This document shows, in pieces, positions 5,553 to 5,779 of a stretch of 5,779 nt of DNA. The notes under the pieces were generated by a model, which was not told where the DNA came from, did no database searches, and saw only the letters and a program-made list of their open reading frames with translations. The position numbers and the translations under genes are program-made. This DNA comes from Planctomycetota bacterium (GTDB lineage: Bacteria > Planctomycetota > PLA2 > JAEUHO01). The stretch spans positions 1,301 to 7,079 of the forward strand of contig JAHEIK010000026.1 in NCBI GenBank assembly GCA_024639415.1, written 5' to 3'. The stretch's first letter is position 1, and each line of letters opens with the position of its first letter.

Positions 5553-5779
5553 GTGAGCGAGCGCGCCTACCCCGACGACGTCCAGCGCACGTGGCGTGTG
5601 CGCGGCCAGGTGCAGGGGGTGGGCTTCCGCCCGTTCGTCTACCGCGAAGCGAGCGAGCTCGAACTCGCCGGCACCGTGCGCAACGATCCCGCCGGTGTGA
5701 CCATCGTGGCGCAGGGCCCGGCCTTCCAGCTCGACGAGCTCGAGCGGCGCGTGCGCGAGGAGGCGCCCGCGCTCGCGCG
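5553..5779 (+). CDS. hypF: HypF N-terminus, hydrogenase maturation carbamoyltransferase (partial)
   Basis: Seventy-five codons are visible before the window ends. They encode an acylphosphatase-like domain: VRGQVQGVGFRPFVYREASE (16-35) and GTVRNDPAGVTIVAQG (40-55). The residues matching the acylphosphatase catalytic Arg and Asn are Arg26 and Asn44. The form GVGFRPFVYR and the RND-x-x-GV block are typical of the HypF N-terminus rather than of free-standing acylphosphatases. HypF is normally about 750-800 residues and makes the thiocarbamate on HypE from carbamoyl phosphate, the source of the CN ligands of [NiFe] hydrogenase. The GTG start at 5553 is supported by the TAGCTT box 6 nt upstream and by the distance to the domain. 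The rest of the gene is outside the window, so a stand-alone acylphosphatase is a minor alternative. Confidence 0.85.
   Translation, partial: MSERAYPDDVQRTWRVRGQVQGVGFRPFVYREASELELAGTVRNDPAGVTIVAQGPAFQLDELERRVREEAPALA

Overview
The window is about two-thirds G+C and carries four complete or nearly complete genes plus two gene ends. No mobile element, CRISPR array or structural RNA gene is visible. Exported proteins with N-terminal signal peptides point to a Gram-negative, didermal bacterium. The style of the proteins, notably the RRRIQQYGPRLDKPYPFY stretch that I associate from memory with planctomycete thioredoxin-fold proteins, suggests Planctomycetota or a related uncultured lineage. That assignment is inference.

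Minus strand, read right to left. (1) 4878-3490 is one continuous gene for an exported TlpA-like thioredoxin-fold protein. It is interrupted only by an in-frame TGA at 4695-4693, exactly where the first redox cysteine of a CxxC motif belongs (FASW-U-AGC). The TGA is followed 20 nt later by a perfect 6-bp hairpin whose loop, GGUCU, matches the core of the E. coli fdhF SECIS loop. I read it as a 462-residue selenoprotein with a UAGC active site, a TPR-like middle, and a C-terminal beta domain resembling the N-terminal domain of DsbD. A naive gene caller would cut it into a 61-residue fragment and a 394-residue protein starting at GTG 4674. (2) 3451-1982 and (3) 1936-380 are two tandem, diverged copies of an exported transglutaminase-like protein, each with an intact Cys-His-Asp triad. 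(4) The left edge holds the first codons of a probable membrane protein (73 to <1). A 306-bp gap at 74-379 contains a hexanucleotide repeat and several inverted repeats.

Plus strand. A RimJ/RimL-type GNAT acetyltransferase (4931-5533) diverges from the selenoprotein gene. Nineteen bases after it comes the start of hypF (5553 onward), the [NiFe]-hydrogenase maturation carbamoyltransferase, which is cut by the window end.

A shared regulatory signature appears in front of the genes. TAGACT lies exactly 6 nt before the selenoprotein and GNAT start codons and 7 nt before the first transglutaminase start. TAGCTT lies 6 nt before hypF. This is the geometry of a -10 box driving leaderless mRNAs. The second transglutaminase gene lacks it and has a Shine-Dalgarno sequence instead, as expected for an internal operon gene. 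The three minus-strand genes may form an exported redox/transglutaminase module, but a functional link between them is only inferred from adjacency.
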